A program made the translations under genes and the position numbers. Positions 43,376-52,207 of a stretch of 64,000 bases of DNA are shown here, one piece after another (position 1 is the stretch's first letter; each line of letters starts with the position of its first letter). The DNA comes from Pseudomonas sp. IPO3778. Its GTDB lineage: Bacteria > Pseudomonadota > Gammaproteobacteria > Pseudomonadales > Pseudomonadaceae. The DNA lies in the NCBI RefSeq assembly GCF_013386825.1, contig NZ_JACARC010000002.1, positions 28,140 through 92,139 on the forward strand, given 5' to 3'. The notes under the pieces are model-generated. The model ran no database searches and was not told the DNA's origin. It was given only the letters and a program-made list of their open reading frames with translations.

Positions 43376-44116
43376 ATGACCCCGTTACGTTCAAAACCCG
43401 CTGTACGACATAGTCTGAGCCTTGGCCTGTTGAGCCTGGTGTTGAGCTGTTCGGCCCTGGCCGACGGCATGGTGCCGGAAACCTCCGTGGTGATTGTCCA
43501 TGAGGCCGAAGGCGAAGCCGCCGTCTCGGTGACCAACACCGACGCCCAGGTGGCGTTGCTGCATGTCACCCTGGAAAACGTGCCCGAAGACACCGAGAGC
43601 CTGCTGGTGGTCACCCCGCCCCTGGCCCGGGTGAACCCTTCCGCATCGCAACTGGTGCGCTTTATTTTGCAAAACCCCCAACCCCTGACCACCCAACGAC
43701 TCAAGCGCGCGATCTTCGAAGGCATGCCCCAGGACCGGGCGCCCGCCGAGGCCGGGCATGCCCGGGTCGGCGTGACGGTGCGTCAGAACCTGCCGGTGAT
43801 TATTCACCCCAAGGGCCTGGCGCCAAATCGCACGCCCTGGACCGGCTTGAGCTGGTCGCTGAACAACAACGCGCTGAGCGTGCTCAACGACACCCCGTAT
43901 GTGGTGCGCCTGGCCCAGGAGCTGCAACTGCTGCCGGGCAAGCAGCAGGCCATGTTGCCACGCACCTACATTTTGCCCGGCGAACACCTGACGGTGGGTG
44001 TGCCTGCGCAGTCGGCGACCAGCGTGCGCCTGCAACCGGCCACGGTGTACGGCTTTGCGGTGGCCGCCTATGACGCGCCGATTACCTCCACGCTCAAGCG
44101 ATCCGACGCGCCATAA
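43376..44116 (+). CDS. Periplasmic pilus-assembly chaperone (PapD/CsuC-like)
   Basis: A 246-residue chaperone. The ATG at 43376 gives a clean signal peptide (RSKPAVRHSLSLGLLSLVLSCSALA-DG); an earlier ATG at 43352 would add eight residues. Two Ig-like domains follow. 'VVIVHEAEGEAAVSVTNTDAQVALLHVTLENV' and 'RVNPSASQLVRFILQN' are the F1-G1 part, 'HARVGVTVRQNLPVIIHPKGL' is the interdomain linker, and 'VRLQPATVYGFAVAAYDAP' ends domain 2. It binds subunits by donor-strand complementation. It sits in the middle of the operon, directly before the usher. Confidence 0.85.
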   Translation: MTPLRSKPAVRHSLSLGLLSLVLSCSALADGMVPETSVVIVHEAEGEAAVSVTNTDAQVALLHVTLENVPEDTESLLVVTPPLARVNPSASQLVRFILQNPQPLTTQRLKRAIFEGMPQDRAPAEAGHARVGVTVRQNLPVIIHPKGLAPNRTPWTGLSWSLNNNALSVLNDTPYVVRLAQELQLLPGKQQAMLPRTYILPGEHLTVGVPAQSATSVRLQPATVYGFAVAAYDAPITSTLKRSDAP

Positions 44117-44199
44117 AAATGAAGTGACCGCGACCTGACGGTCACCACCCAACAGGCCGGGAGCAGCCCGCAACGAACCTGCGCGCCCCCACAATTCGA

Positions 44200-46668
44200 G
44201 TGTCCTTCGTGAAAACAGTATGGAATTACCGTGACGGCGAAGCCGTGCGCGACGGTTCGCGCCGTCGCCTGGTGCGAACGCTCTTGTTGAGCAGGGCCGC
44301 GCTCCCCCTGGTCAACCTGTGCTGGCTCGCCCCGGCCTGGGCCGACACCCAGGGCCAGTTCGACCCACAAACCTTGCACCAGCGTGGCATCGACCCGGCG
44401 CTGGCCAAATTGCTGCTGGAAACCCCGCGCTTCACCGCCGGCGTGCACGCCGTCAGCCTGGTCGTGAATGGCCAGCGGCACGGGCGCATCAATGTACAGT
44501 TCGATGAGCACGGTACGCTGTGTTTTGATCGTTCCCTGCTCGACACCGCCAACCTGATCGTCCCCGACGACAACCCGCGCTGCCATGCCTTCATCACGGC
44601 CTATCCCCAGACCGTGGTTGAACAGGACCCTGCCAACCTCAGTGTGGCGCTGGTGGTGCCGACCGATGCCTTGCGCCCGCGCCAGCAGGACATTTCCGGC
44701 TACCAGACCGGTGGAGTGGCCGCCCTGCTCAACTACGACGTGAGCGGCGCCTACAACCGCTTCAATGACGACAGCAACCGTTTCGGCTCCGCCAATACCG
44801 AGGTCGGCTTTAACGCCGGCGACTGGATCGTGCGCAGTCGCCAGGTGCAGACCTGGCAGGATGACCGTTCCAGCAGCACGCACCTGGAAGCCTACGCGCA
44901 ACGCACCTTTGCCAGTCACCAGGCGGTGCTCCAGACCGGCCAGATCAACCTCTACAACCCGGTGTTGGCGGGCGCGCAGATCACCGGCGTGCAGGTGTTC
45001 ACCGAGCAGGCGCTGCAGGACCAGCATCAAGGCGCAACCATCGACGGCATCGCCAACAGCCCCGCCCAGGTGGAAATCCGCCAGAACGGTGCGCTGATTC
45101 ACTCCACCGTGGTGCCTGCCGGCCCGTTTTCCCTGAGCGATGTCAGGCGCCTCAATAACCGTTCGGATGTGGAAGTCACGGTCAAGGAAACCTCGGGCGG
45201 CGAACGGCGGTATACCGTGCCGGCCGCTCTGCTCGGGATTGGCTTGCCCGCACCCGGTTATTCAATCGGGGCCGGGCGCGTGCGCAACATCGGTGACGCC
45301 CATGGCAGTGATCCCTGGGTCGTCAGTGCCGGATGGAGCGGTGCATTGCACCCGCAGTTGAGCCTGGGTGCCGGCACCCTATTGGCCAGTGATTACCGCT
45401 CGGCCGGGGTGAACCTCGGGTGGCTGCCGTGGGCCGACGGGCAGATCCAGCTCTCCACCCAGGCCGCCGATGCGCGGCTGGACGAAGCCGAACGCGGGCT
45501 GCAAACCGACCTGTCCTGGACCCAGCGCCTGGGCGAACAATGGTCGTTCACGGCCGCCAATTCCTATCGCACGCCCGGTTATCGTGAACTGGAAGAAACG
45601 GTCTACCAGGACGAACGGGAAACCCGGCGCAACACCCGCCACCGCTACCGCGACCAACAAAGCCTGGCGCTGTCCTGGACCCATCCGTGGCTGGGGGCGT
45701 TCAGCGGCGGTGCGTCCCGCGCCAGCACCTTCGACGGTGATAACAGCAGCCGCCTCTTCGCCTCGTGGGGCACCAACGTCAGGGGCGTGTCGATTTCCGC
45801 CAGCGGCGAACGGCAGATGGGCGGCCAGCATTATCAGGACAACGCGTTTTACGTCACGGTCAGCGTTCCCCTGGGTGAAAACCGCCGAGGCCGTTCCTGG
45901 TTGCGCAACTCCGGGGGCGAACACCGTATTGGCGTGGGCCTGAGCGAACAGGTCAATGACCAGCTCAGTTACCGGGTTGCCGCCGAGCACGACAGCCGTG
46001 ACCAGGAAGTGGAAAGCTCGCTGGGGCTTTCTTACTTGCCGCGCTATAGCCAGTTCGACGTCAACTACACCCGTTCCAACGCGGATCAATCCAGCTACCA
46101 GGGCGGTGCCCGCGGCGGTGTGGTGGCGCATGACGGCGGCGTCACCCTGTCGCCTTACCCGGTTCGCGACACCTTCGCCGTGTTGTCGGTGGGCGATATG
46201 CCCGGCATCAAGGTCAACACCCCCAGCGGCCCGGTGTGGACCGACTGGCAAGGCCAGGCCGTGGTCCCCCAAGTGGCGGCCTACGGCAGCAGCGCGGTGG
46301 AGGTACAGACCCGCTCACTGCCCCGCAATGCCGATATCAGCAACGGCCTGGCCATGGTGTCTGCCGGACGCGGGGCCGTGGACCGCCTCGATTTCGGGGT
46401 GGCGATGACACGCCGCGTATTGCTCAGCGTGCGCAACGACCAAGGCCAGCCGCTGACTCGCGGCGCGTCGGTCACCGACGATCAGGGGGCGTTCGTGACC
46501 CTGGTCCAGGACAACAGCCAAGTGTTTTTGCCCAACGTGCTCGATCAACCTTCGCTGTGGGTAAAAGCCCCCGGCCTCAACCGCTGCCGGTTGCACTTCG
46601 AACTGCCGGAAAAGGCCGATCCGCAGGTGTATTTCGAAACCGCCCCCGCCCGCTGCCAGACGCCATGA
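44200..46668 (+). CDS. Outer-membrane fimbrial usher (FimD/PapC family)
   Basis: An 822-residue usher of full size. The start codon is GTG (44200), and another GTG 9 bp on is possible. The N-terminal domain ('FDPQTLHQRGIDPALAKLLLETPRFTAGVHAVSLVVNGQRHGRINVQF') recruits the chaperone-subunit complex. 'VQVFTEQALQDQHQGATIDGIANSPAQVEIRQNGALIHSTVVPAGPF' is the plug segment. The barrel and the C-terminal domains ('GLAMVSAGRGAVDRLDFGVAMTRRVLLSV') are complete, ending with the Cys pair near 'LNRCRLHFELPEK...CQTP'. Unlike the usher at 282-1397, nothing is missing. It is 83 bp after the chaperone. Confidence 0.9.
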   Translation: MSFVKTVWNYRDGEAVRDGSRRRLVRTLLLSRAALPLVNLCWLAPAWADTQGQFDPQTLHQRGIDPALAKLLLETPRFTAGVHAVSLVVNGQRHGRINVQFDEHGTLCFDRSLLDTANLIVPDDNPRCHAFITAYPQTVVEQDPANLSVALVVPTDALRPRQQDISGYQTGGVAALLNYDVSGAYNRFNDDSNRFGSANTEVGFNAGDWIVRSRQVQTWQDDRSSSTHLEAYAQRTFASHQAVLQTGQINLYNPVLAGAQITGVQVFTEQALQDQHQGATIDGIANSPAQVEIRQNGALIHSTVVPAGPFSLSDVRRLNNRSDVEVTVKETSGGERRYTVPAALLGIGLPAPGYSIGAGRVRNIGDAHGSDPWVVSAGWSGALHPQLSLGAGTLLASDYRSAGVNLGWLPWADGQIQLSTQAADARLDEAERGLQTDLSWTQRLGEQWSFTAANSYRTPGYRELEETVYQDERETRRNTRHRYRDQQSLALSWTHPWLGAFSGGASRASTFDGDNSSRLFASWGTNVRGVSISASGERQMGGQHYQDNAFYVTVSVPLGENRRGRSWLRNSGGEHRIGVGLSEQVNDQLSYRVAAEHDSRDQEVESSLGLSYLPRYSQFDVNYTRSNADQSSYQGGARGGVVAHDGGVTLSPYPVRDTFAVLSVGDMPGIKVNTPSGPVWTDWQGQAVVPQVAAYGSSAVEVQTRSLPRNADISNGLAMVSAGRGAVDRLDFGVAMTRRVLLSVRNDQGQPLTRGASVTDDQGAFVTLVQDNSQVFLPNVLDQPSLWVKAPGLNRCRLHFELPEKADPQVYFETAPARCQTP

Positions 46669-46678
46669 GGACTGTGCA

Positions 46679-47818
46679 ATGAACCGTGATAAACCCCTGC
46701 AAAGGCTGACGGCGATACTGCTGCTGGGCATTGCTTCCAGCGCTCAGGCGATGGACGAATGCCAACTGAACCTCAGTGAATCGCTGCTGGATTTCGGCCA
46801 ACTGAGCCGTACCGCCCGCCATAACCCGGCCGGGCAACACCTGGTCGGAGAGCGCCGCTTGAGCCTGACACTCAACTGCCCCCAGCCCACAGACTTGAGC
46901 CTGTTCTACCGTGGCCTGGCGGCCGGCGCCGAGCGGCTGCGGTTTACCGAACGCGGCACCTACCAGATACAGCTCAGCGACGCGGTCGTCGACGGCCAGG
47001 CTGTGGAGCTGGGGTTGCTGAGCGCCCCGGGGCAAGCACCCACCGACACCCGTGCGGCACTCAACTGGCTGCCAGGATACGGCATCGCGCCGGTGCGGGC
47101 CGGGGCGGTGGTGCCGGGCAAAAGCCTGGCGCTGCAATTGACCATCAGTGCCTGGGCCGATGCCGGCGCCACCCTGGTCCAGGACGCCACCACATGGGAA
47201 GCCAGCGGCTTGATCGACGCGATCAACACCGGCCGGGCGCGGGAGCTGAGCCTGCGTGCGCGGGTTGTGCCCGCCGCCTGCGTCCCGACCCTGTCCAACG
47301 GTGGCCTGGTGAGTTACGGCAGGTTGTCGGCCAAGGAACTCAACGTGGATAAGGAGACCTGGCTGGCAACCAAAACCCTGCTGTTTTCAGTCGCCTGCGA
47401 TGCGGCCACCGCCTTCGCCGTGCGCATGCAGGACAACCGCAACGGCTCGGCCACCGGCGGCACCGATGAAACCGCCTATGGCCTGGACCTGGACGGCGCC
47501 GGCAACAAGATCGGGCGCTTCTACGTACTGGCTGACCCCGCGAACTTCAGCGCCGACACCTTGGCCACGCTGTACCGCACCGACTCCACCACCGCCGGGC
47601 GCGCCTGGAGCAACGCCAGCGCCCAGACGATTCCCCTGGGCGCCAACAGCTACCTGGGGTTTACCGACCGTGCCGGCGACAACGGCGGCCCGGTGTCGAT
47701 CCAAAACCTCTCCGGCAGCCTGCACATCAGAGCGGTCCTGGCCCCCAGCCAAACCCTGGACTTGCGTAACGTTGTGCAGCTGAACGGCTCGGGCACCATC
47801 GAAATCATCTACCTGTAA
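46679..47818 (+). CDS. Two-domain DUF1120-like protein, probable tip adhesin (paralogue 4)
   Basis: A 379-residue secreted protein, nearly twice the size of the other subunits. After the signal peptide (about 1-23) comes a unique N-terminal domain of 170 residues ('DECQLNLSESLLDFGQLSRTARHNPAGQHLVGERRLSLTLNCPQPTDLSLFYRGL', two Cys). A DUF1120-like domain follows ('VPAACVPTLSNGGLVSYGRLSAKELNVDKETW', 'FSVACDA') and the C-terminal strand 'GTIEIIYL'. Lectin-plus-pilin layout is that of tip adhesins such as FimH, so I infer the receptor-binding subunit. It is 10 bp after the usher. Confidence 0.75.
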   Translation: MNRDKPLQRLTAILLLGIASSAQAMDECQLNLSESLLDFGQLSRTARHNPAGQHLVGERRLSLTLNCPQPTDLSLFYRGLAAGAERLRFTERGTYQIQLSDAVVDGQAVELGLLSAPGQAPTDTRAALNWLPGYGIAPVRAGAVVPGKSLALQLTISAWADAGATLVQDATTWEASGLIDAINTGRARELSLRARVVPAACVPTLSNGGLVSYGRLSAKELNVDKETWLATKTLLFSVACDAATAFAVRMQDNRNGSATGGTDETAYGLDLDGAGNKIGRFYVLADPANFSADTLATLYRTDSTTAGRAWSNASAQTIPLGANSYLGFTDRAGDNGGPVSIQNLSGSLHIRAVLAPSQTLDLRNVVQLNGSGTIEIIYL

Positions 47819-47838
47819 CGTCTACCGAGGACCTGTCC

Positions 47839-48489
47839 ATGAACCTTTTCGGCATTGCACTTTCCACCGCACTCGGCCTGCTGAGCCTACCGATGGCACA
47901 GGCTGCGTCCACCGTCGAATTGACGGTCACCGGCCGCATTACCCCACTGGCCTGCACCCCGACGCTCTCCGGCGGGGGCGTGGTGGACCTGGGGAGAATT
48001 TCCCATCAGGACCTGAATACCGAGACCGGCACCCGCCTGCCATTGCGCCCATTGAGCCTTGGGATCAGTTGCCTCGGCCCGACCCGTTTCGCCCTGCTCA
48101 TGACCGACAACCGCGACGGCTCGGCGAACGTCAACAGCGAAATCTTCTACGGACTGGGCCTGGATAACAGTGGCAATAAGGTGGGCCTGTTCTCGGTGAG
48201 CTTCGACCCGACGCTCACCGTGGTCGACAGCGTGGCGCAGATCTATGGCACCGAGTCCACCACGGGCGGCGTAGCCTGGCGCCCCGCCAACCTGCGGCCC
48301 ATCGACATCGGCTCGCGCAGCTACCTGGCGTTTACCGACATCGATGGCAGCACCGCCGGACCTTCGGCGATTCAGAACCTCACGACCTTGCTGAAGGTCG
48401 AGGTGGTGCTCGCGGCCCTGAAAAACCTCGACCTGAGCACCGACGTGCGCATTGATGGCTCGGGCAGCCTTCAAATCGTGTACCTGTAG
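47839..48489 (+). CDS. DUF1120-like fimbrial subunit, paralogue 5
   Basis: A 216-residue secreted protein with an ATG 20 bp after the tip protein. The signal peptide is 'MNLFGIALSTALGLLSLPMAQA'. It keeps the pattern: 'TVELTVTGRITPLACTPTLSGGGVVDLGRISHQDL', the second Cys in 'LGISCLG', and the terminal strand 'GSLQIVYL'. It ends the operon, 9 bp before the stop codon of the convergent MFS gene, with no terminator visible. Its distance from the first three paralogues suggests a different place in the fibre, such as an anchor or terminator subunit. Confidence 0.82.
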   Translation: MNLFGIALSTALGLLSLPMAQAASTVELTVTGRITPLACTPTLSGGGVVDLGRISHQDLNTETGTRLPLRPLSLGISCLGPTRFALLMTDNRDGSANVNSEIFYGLGLDNSGNKVGLFSVSFDPTLTVVDSVAQIYGTESTTGGVAWRPANLRPIDIGSRSYLAFTDIDGSTAGPSAIQNLTTLLKVEVVLAALKNLDLSTDVRIDGSGSLQIVYL

Positions 48490-48498
48490 CGGCGGGCC

Positions 48499-49779
48499 CT
48501 AGACCTTTTCGCTGGTCACCTGAACGTACAACGAACGTCCCGCCCCCAGCCCGGCGACGATCGCGCCCAGGCCGATCACCGCGAAAATCCAGCCGACGGC
48601 CGCCCAGCCGCCGGTCCAGTCATGCACCAGGCCCACCGCGAACGGGCCCATGGACGCCAGGGTATAGCCGATGCCCTGGGCCATACTCGACAGGTTGGCG
48701 GCGACGTGGGCATCCCGCGAGCGCAACACGATCAAGGTCAGTGCCAGGCTGAACGTACCGCCCTGGCCCAGGCCCAGCAGAATCGCCCAGCCCCACAACC
48801 CGTCCAGCGGTGCATACAGGCAGCCGAACAGGCCGCCCAGGGTCAGCACCATCACCACCACAATGGCCAGGCGCTGGTCCTTGCCGCGCGTGGCCAGCCA
48901 CGGCGCAGCCAGGGAACTGGCCAGTTGCACAATCACCGAGCCCGAGAGCACCAGGCCCGCCTGGGTGGCGGTCAGGCCACGCCCGATCAGGATCGACGGC
49001 AACCAGCCAAACACGATGTAGGCCAGGGACGATTGCAGGCCCATGTACAAGGTCACTTGCCAGGCCAGCGGGTCACGCAACAGGCCTTTCACCCGATACG
49101 CCACCTGGTGGGCGCCATGCTTCTGGCCGATTTGCGGCAGCCAGAACAGCGCAGCGACCAGTGCCGGCAGGATCCAGAAACCCAGGCCGATGTTCCAACT
49201 GTCGCCAAAGTAGTGACTCAGCGGCACCGTGGCCCCCGCCGCCAGCGCCGCGCCCAGGCACAGGGCCATGGTGTACACGCCGGTCATGGTGCCGGCCTGC
49301 TTGGCGAAGTCGCGCTTGACGATACCCGGCAACAGCACCCCGATGATCCCGATGCTCGCACCCGCCAGCAGGCTGCCGGCGAACAGCCCGACTTCACCGA
49401 ATGAACTGCGCAGGATGATCCCGCCCGCCAGGGTCAACAGAATCCCCAACACCACGCGCTCGGCGCCAAAACGCCGGGCCAGGATCGGTGCCAGCGGCGC
49501 AAACAGCCCCAGGCACAACACCGGCAAGGTGGTCAGCAGCCCGGCCTTGGCCGCCGACAAACCGAGGCTGCTCGAGACTTCAGCCAGCAGCGGCGACATG
49601 CTCGACAGCGCCGGGCGCAAGTTCAACGCCACCAGGATCAGGCCCAGCAACAACAGCCACGGGCGGCTCACCAGCGGCGGGCTGTGCTGGACCTCGTCGT
49701 CATCAGCTTCGGCGTCGATCAGGATTTCTTCGAGGGCGTTATCTGAACGGGGCATGAGGTTCTCGGGTTCAAGGTTCAT
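48499..49779 (-). CDS. MFS transporter of the CynX/NimT type
   Basis: A 426-residue inner-membrane protein with about twelve hydrophobic segments after a charged, acidic N-terminal tail ('EEILIDAEADDDEVQ'). 'WLLLLGLILVALNLRPALSSMSPLLAEV' and 'GLSAAKAGLLTTLPVLCLGLFAPLAPILARRFGAERVV' are typical of the CynX/NimT (cyanate or 2-nitroimidazole transporter) branch. Substrate unknown. Its ATG (49779) overlaps the end of the GntR regulator gene by 11 bp, so the two are cotranscribed; an inner ATG at 49755 is another possible start. Confidence 0.85.
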   Translation of the reverse strand: MNLEPENLMPRSDNALEEILIDAEADDDEVQHSPPLVSRPWLLLLGLILVALNLRPALSSMSPLLAEVSSSLGLSAAKAGLLTTLPVLCLGLFAPLAPILARRFGAERVVLGILLTLAGGIILRSSFGEVGLFAGSLLAGASIGIIGVLLPGIVKRDFAKQAGTMTGVYTMALCLGAALAAGATVPLSHYFGDSWNIGLGFWILPALVAALFWLPQIGQKHGAHQVAYRVKGLLRDPLAWQVTLYMGLQSSLAYIVFGWLPSILIGRGLTATQAGLVLSGSVIVQLASSLAAPWLATRGKDQRLAIVVVMVLTLGGLFGCLYAPLDGLWGWAILLGLGQGGTFSLALTLIVLRSRDAHVAANLSSMAQGIGYTLASMGPFAVGLVHDWTGGWAAVGWIFAVIGLGAIVAGLGAGRSLYVQVTSEKV

Positions 49780-50428
49780 TGATCAACTGCCGGCACAGGG
49801 CCTTGGCGCGTTCCGGGTCCTGTTGTTCCACGGCATCGAGCAAGGCGCCGTGCAGGTCGAACACCGCTTGCCGGCGCGGGTGGATGTTCAGGGTCTGGCG
49901 CAACTGCGCACCCACGATGCTGGAGAAGTACTGGTACAGCTCGCTCAAGGCCGGGTTGTGGGCGGCGTCCACCAGGCGTCTGTGGAACACCAGGTCGCAG
50001 TTGATGTAGTGCTCAAGGTCGCCGTGGTAATGCTCGCCGCTGGTGTCCAGTGCCTGGCGCAAGGCGATCAGGTCTTCATCCGTACGCCTTAACGCCGCCA
50101 GGCCAATCGCTTCGACTTCAAGAATCTGCCGCGTCTCCTGGGCCTGGGCCACGGTGCAGTGGGACAAGGCCTTCATGGCGCCCAGCGGGTCGGTCATGGA
50201 GCGCAAATAGCTGCCGTCGCCCTGGCGGATCTCGATCAGCCCGGAGAACGCCAATACCCGCATGGCTTCACGCACGGTGTTGCGGCTGATACCCAACTCG
50301 GCAGACAACTCGGGCTCGGTGGGCAGGCGCTCGCCGATGGCCCAGACGCCTTGGGTGATGCGTTGGCGCAGTTGGTCCAGGGCCTGGTCGACCAGGGAGC
50401 GTTTGATGAGAGGGGCGATGTCTGTCAT
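49769..50428 (-). CDS. GntR-family (FadR/FCD subgroup) transcriptional regulator
   Basis: A 219-residue regulator. I take the ATG at 50428 (MTDIAPLIKRSLVDQALDQL) since the longer frame only starts at a TTG. The winged HTH is 'ITQGVWAIGERLPTEPELSAELGISRNTVREAMRVLAFSGLIEIRQGDGSYL', the GntR signature. The C-terminal FCD domain has 'RQILEVEAIGLAALRR' and 'CDLVFHRRLVDAAHNPALSELYQYF', where Asp and His usually bind a metal. It overlaps the MFS transporter and probably controls it in response to the transported acid. Confidence 0.85.
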   Translation of the reverse strand: MTDIAPLIKRSLVDQALDQLRQRITQGVWAIGERLPTEPELSAELGISRNTVREAMRVLAFSGLIEIRQGDGSYLRSMTDPLGAMKALSHCTVAQAQETRQILEVEAIGLAALRRTDEDLIALRQALDTSGEHYHGDLEHYINCDLVFHRRLVDAAHNPALSELYQYFSSIVGAQLRQTLNIHPRRQAVFDLHGALLDAVEQQDPERAKALCRQLINEP

Positions 50429-50548
50429 GGGATCTGAGCTTTCGTCCAATCATAGGATGAATTTTCCCACAGCCTATTCGGAGTTGCCTACAAAGGCAAC
50501 GCACTAGGGTTGGGTGGGTAACAAATGGAGCGGGATTTCCAATTGATA

Positions 50549-50571
50549 AAATTACCCTTAGAGGGTAATTT
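50549..50571. promoter_or_regulatory. MqsA operator: perfect 23-bp palindrome
   Basis: AAATTACCCT-TAG-AGGGTAATTT is a perfect inverted repeat with a 3-bp spacer, 17 bp upstream of mqsR. Its spacing and core resemble the E. coli mqsRA palindrome (ACCT-N3-AGGT type) bound by MqsA. Confidence 0.8.
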
Positions 50572-50587
50572 CGGCCTCAGGTGTCTT

Positions 50588-50899
50588 ATGGAAAAGTACA
50601 CACCTCATTACGATTTGGCGGCGATAAAAGCGGATGTCAGGCGGCTTGGGAAGAAAGCATTTACCAATACCGCAGAAAGGACCGGCCAGGAGATGGGCCT
50701 GACTATTGAAGAGATGCAGGAAGTCATTTTCGAGCTGCAAACCAGGATGTTGTACAAATCGATGACCACCTATGAAGACCACCGAGTTTGGCAGGACGTG
50801 TACCACACGAACTCACAAGATAGGGAGATTTATATAAAGGTGACATACCGCCCTGCCGGCGGCCCACCCGTAATCTCCTTCAAGGAGAACAATCCATGA
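50588..50899 (+). CDS. mqsR: Toxin MqsR (mRNA interferase)
   Basis: A 103-residue toxin. The ATG at 50588 gives 'MEKYTPHYDLAAIKADVRRL', which aligns with E. coli MqsR (MEKRTPHTRL). An upstream ATG at 50525 would run through the operator and is rejected. 'LYKSMTTYEDHRVWQDVYHTNSQDREIYIKVTY' is the conserved core, and 'PPVISFKENN' the C-terminus. MqsR cleaves mRNA, mainly at GCU in E. coli. As in E. coli, the toxin gene is first, opposite to the usual order, and it overlaps mqsA by 4 bp. Confidence 0.93.
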   Translation: MEKYTPHYDLAAIKADVRRLGKKAFTNTAERTGQEMGLTIEEMQEVIFELQTRMLYKSMTTYEDHRVWQDVYHTNSQDREIYIKVTYRPAGGPPVISFKENNP

Positions 50900-51381
50900 A
50901 AACCCAGCAATGTTTCAGCTGCGGCGCACGTGAGGGAATGACCCATTTCGAAGGACGGGGCGAAACCATAAGCGTCAAGGGCATGGAGCGCCGTGTCGAT
51001 AATCTTTCTGGCTGGGAGTGCCAGAAATGCGGGGAAGTCGAGTGGGATCCAGAAAGTTCGGAGCGCCACGGGCAAGCGGGTGATGAACTGGTTATCGCCG
51101 CCCGACAAATGATCGGTGCCGAGATGAAGCGCATCCGCCGCACATTACACCTTACGCAAAAAGAGGCCGTGCAACTGCTATCCGGCGGCGGCCACAACGC
51201 ATTTTCGCGTTACGAGCGCGGCGAGCTTCTTCCGCCAAAGGCCCTGATGCTGTTGATGCGTCTGCTGGACCGATACCCTCACCTGCTCGCTGACGCCAAG
51301 GTATTGGCCGACGGGGCTGATCTGCGGGGAGCCTTCACCTACACCGTGAATACCGAGCCTGAGGCACTCAAGGTTTCATGA
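50896..51381 (+). CDS. mqsA: Antitoxin MqsA (zinc-binding, XRE HTH)
   Basis: A 161-residue antitoxin, 30 residues longer than E. coli MqsA (131). Zinc ligands C6, C9, C42 and C45 ('CFSCG', 'ECQKCGE') are in the N-terminal toxin-binding domain. The HTH is 'IRRTLHLTQKEAVQLLSGGGHNAFSRYERGELLPPKALMLLMRLL', with the GxxAFSRYE recognition helix. The extra tail ('LADAKVLADGADLRGAFTYTVNTEPEALKVS') has no known role. It probably represses from the perfect palindrome upstream. Confidence 0.93.
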   Translation: MKTQQCFSCGAREGMTHFEGRGETISVKGMERRVDNLSGWECQKCGEVEWDPESSERHGQAGDELVIAARQMIGAEMKRIRRTLHLTQKEAVQLLSGGGHNAFSRYERGELLPPKALMLLMRLLDRYPHLLADAKVLADGADLRGAFTYTVNTEPEALKVS

Positions 51382-51391
51382 CAGGCAAAAA

Positions 51392-51416
51392 TAAACCCGG
51401 CACCAGGCCGGGTTTA
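51392..51416. terminator. Rho-independent terminator (bidirectional)
   Basis: TAAACCCGG and CCGGGTTTA form a stem around CACCAGG. It lies between the convergent mqsA and aapP genes and can serve both, with AAAATAA on one side and TTTATCG on the other. Confidence 0.75.
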
Positions 51417-51432
51417 TCGTTTCAAGCATCGA

Positions 51433-52197
51433 TCAATGCAGAATCTGGCTCAAGAACAACTTGGTCCGGTCATTCTGCGGGTTGTCGAAGAAGTCATTCG
51501 GCGCCGCCTGTTCCACAATCTCGCCCTTGTCCATGAAGATCACGCGGTTGGCCACGGTGCGCGCAAAGCCCATTTCGTGGGTCACGCAGAGCATGGTCAT
51601 GCCGTCTTCCGCCAGGCCGATCATGGTGTCCAGCACCTCTTTCACCATCTCCGGGTCGAGTGCCGAGGTCGGCTCATCGAACAGCATGATTTTCGGTTTC
51701 ATGCACAGCGCACGGGCAATCGCCACACGCTGTTGCTGACCGCCGGACAGTTGCCCCGGAAACTTGTGGGCCTGCTCTGGAATACGTACGCGCTCAAGGT
51801 AATGCATGGCAATTTCTTCGGCCTTGCGCTTGGGCATCTTGCGTACCCACATCGGGGCCAGCGTGCAGTTCTGCAGGATGGTCAGGTGCGGGAACAGGTT
51901 GAAGTGCTGGAACACCATGCCGACTTCGCGACGGATCGCTTCGATCTGCTTGAGGTCGTTGGTCAGCTCCACACCATCGACCACGATACGGCCCTGCTGG
52001 TGCTCTTCCAGACGGTTGAGGCAGCGGATGGTGGTGGACTTGCCGGAACCCGACGGGCCGCACAGCACGATACGCTCGCCCTGCTTGACGTTCAGGTTGA
52101 TGTCTTTCAACACGTGGAACTGGCCGTACCACTTGTTGACGCCCTGCATCTGAATAATGCCTTCAGGGCTCACAGGCTGTTTGATCGCTTCACTCAT
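51433..52197 (-). CDS. aapP: General L-amino acid ABC transporter, ATPase
   Basis: A 254-residue ATPase. I take the ATG at 52197 ([20 protein letters not shown]); a longer frame begins 72 bp earlier in the previous gene. Walker A '[18 protein letters not shown]', the signature '[15 protein letters not shown]' and Walker B '[14 protein letters not shown]' are intact. It is the last gene of aapJQMP, coupling ATP hydrolysis to import of a broad range of L-amino acids. 10 bp separate it from aapM. Confidence 0.93.
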   Translation of the reverse strand: MSEAIKQPVSPEGIIQMQGVNKWYGQFHVLKDINLNVKQGERIVLCGPSGSGKSTTIRCLNRLEEHQQGRIVVDGVELTNDLKQIEAIRREVGMVFQHFNLFPHLTILQNCTLAPMWVRKMPKRKAEEIAMHYLERVRIPEQAHKFPGQLSGGQQQRVAIARALCMKPKIMLFDEPTSALDPEMVKEVLDTMIGLAEDGMTMLCVTHEMGFARTVANRVIFMDKGEIVEQAAPNDFFDNPQNDRTKLFLSQILH

Positions 52198-52207
52198 CAC
52201 AAAACTC

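Noticed and set aside
50525..50587. Earlier start codon for mqsR
   Set aside because: It would put the start inside the palindromic operator and add residues that do not align with MqsR.
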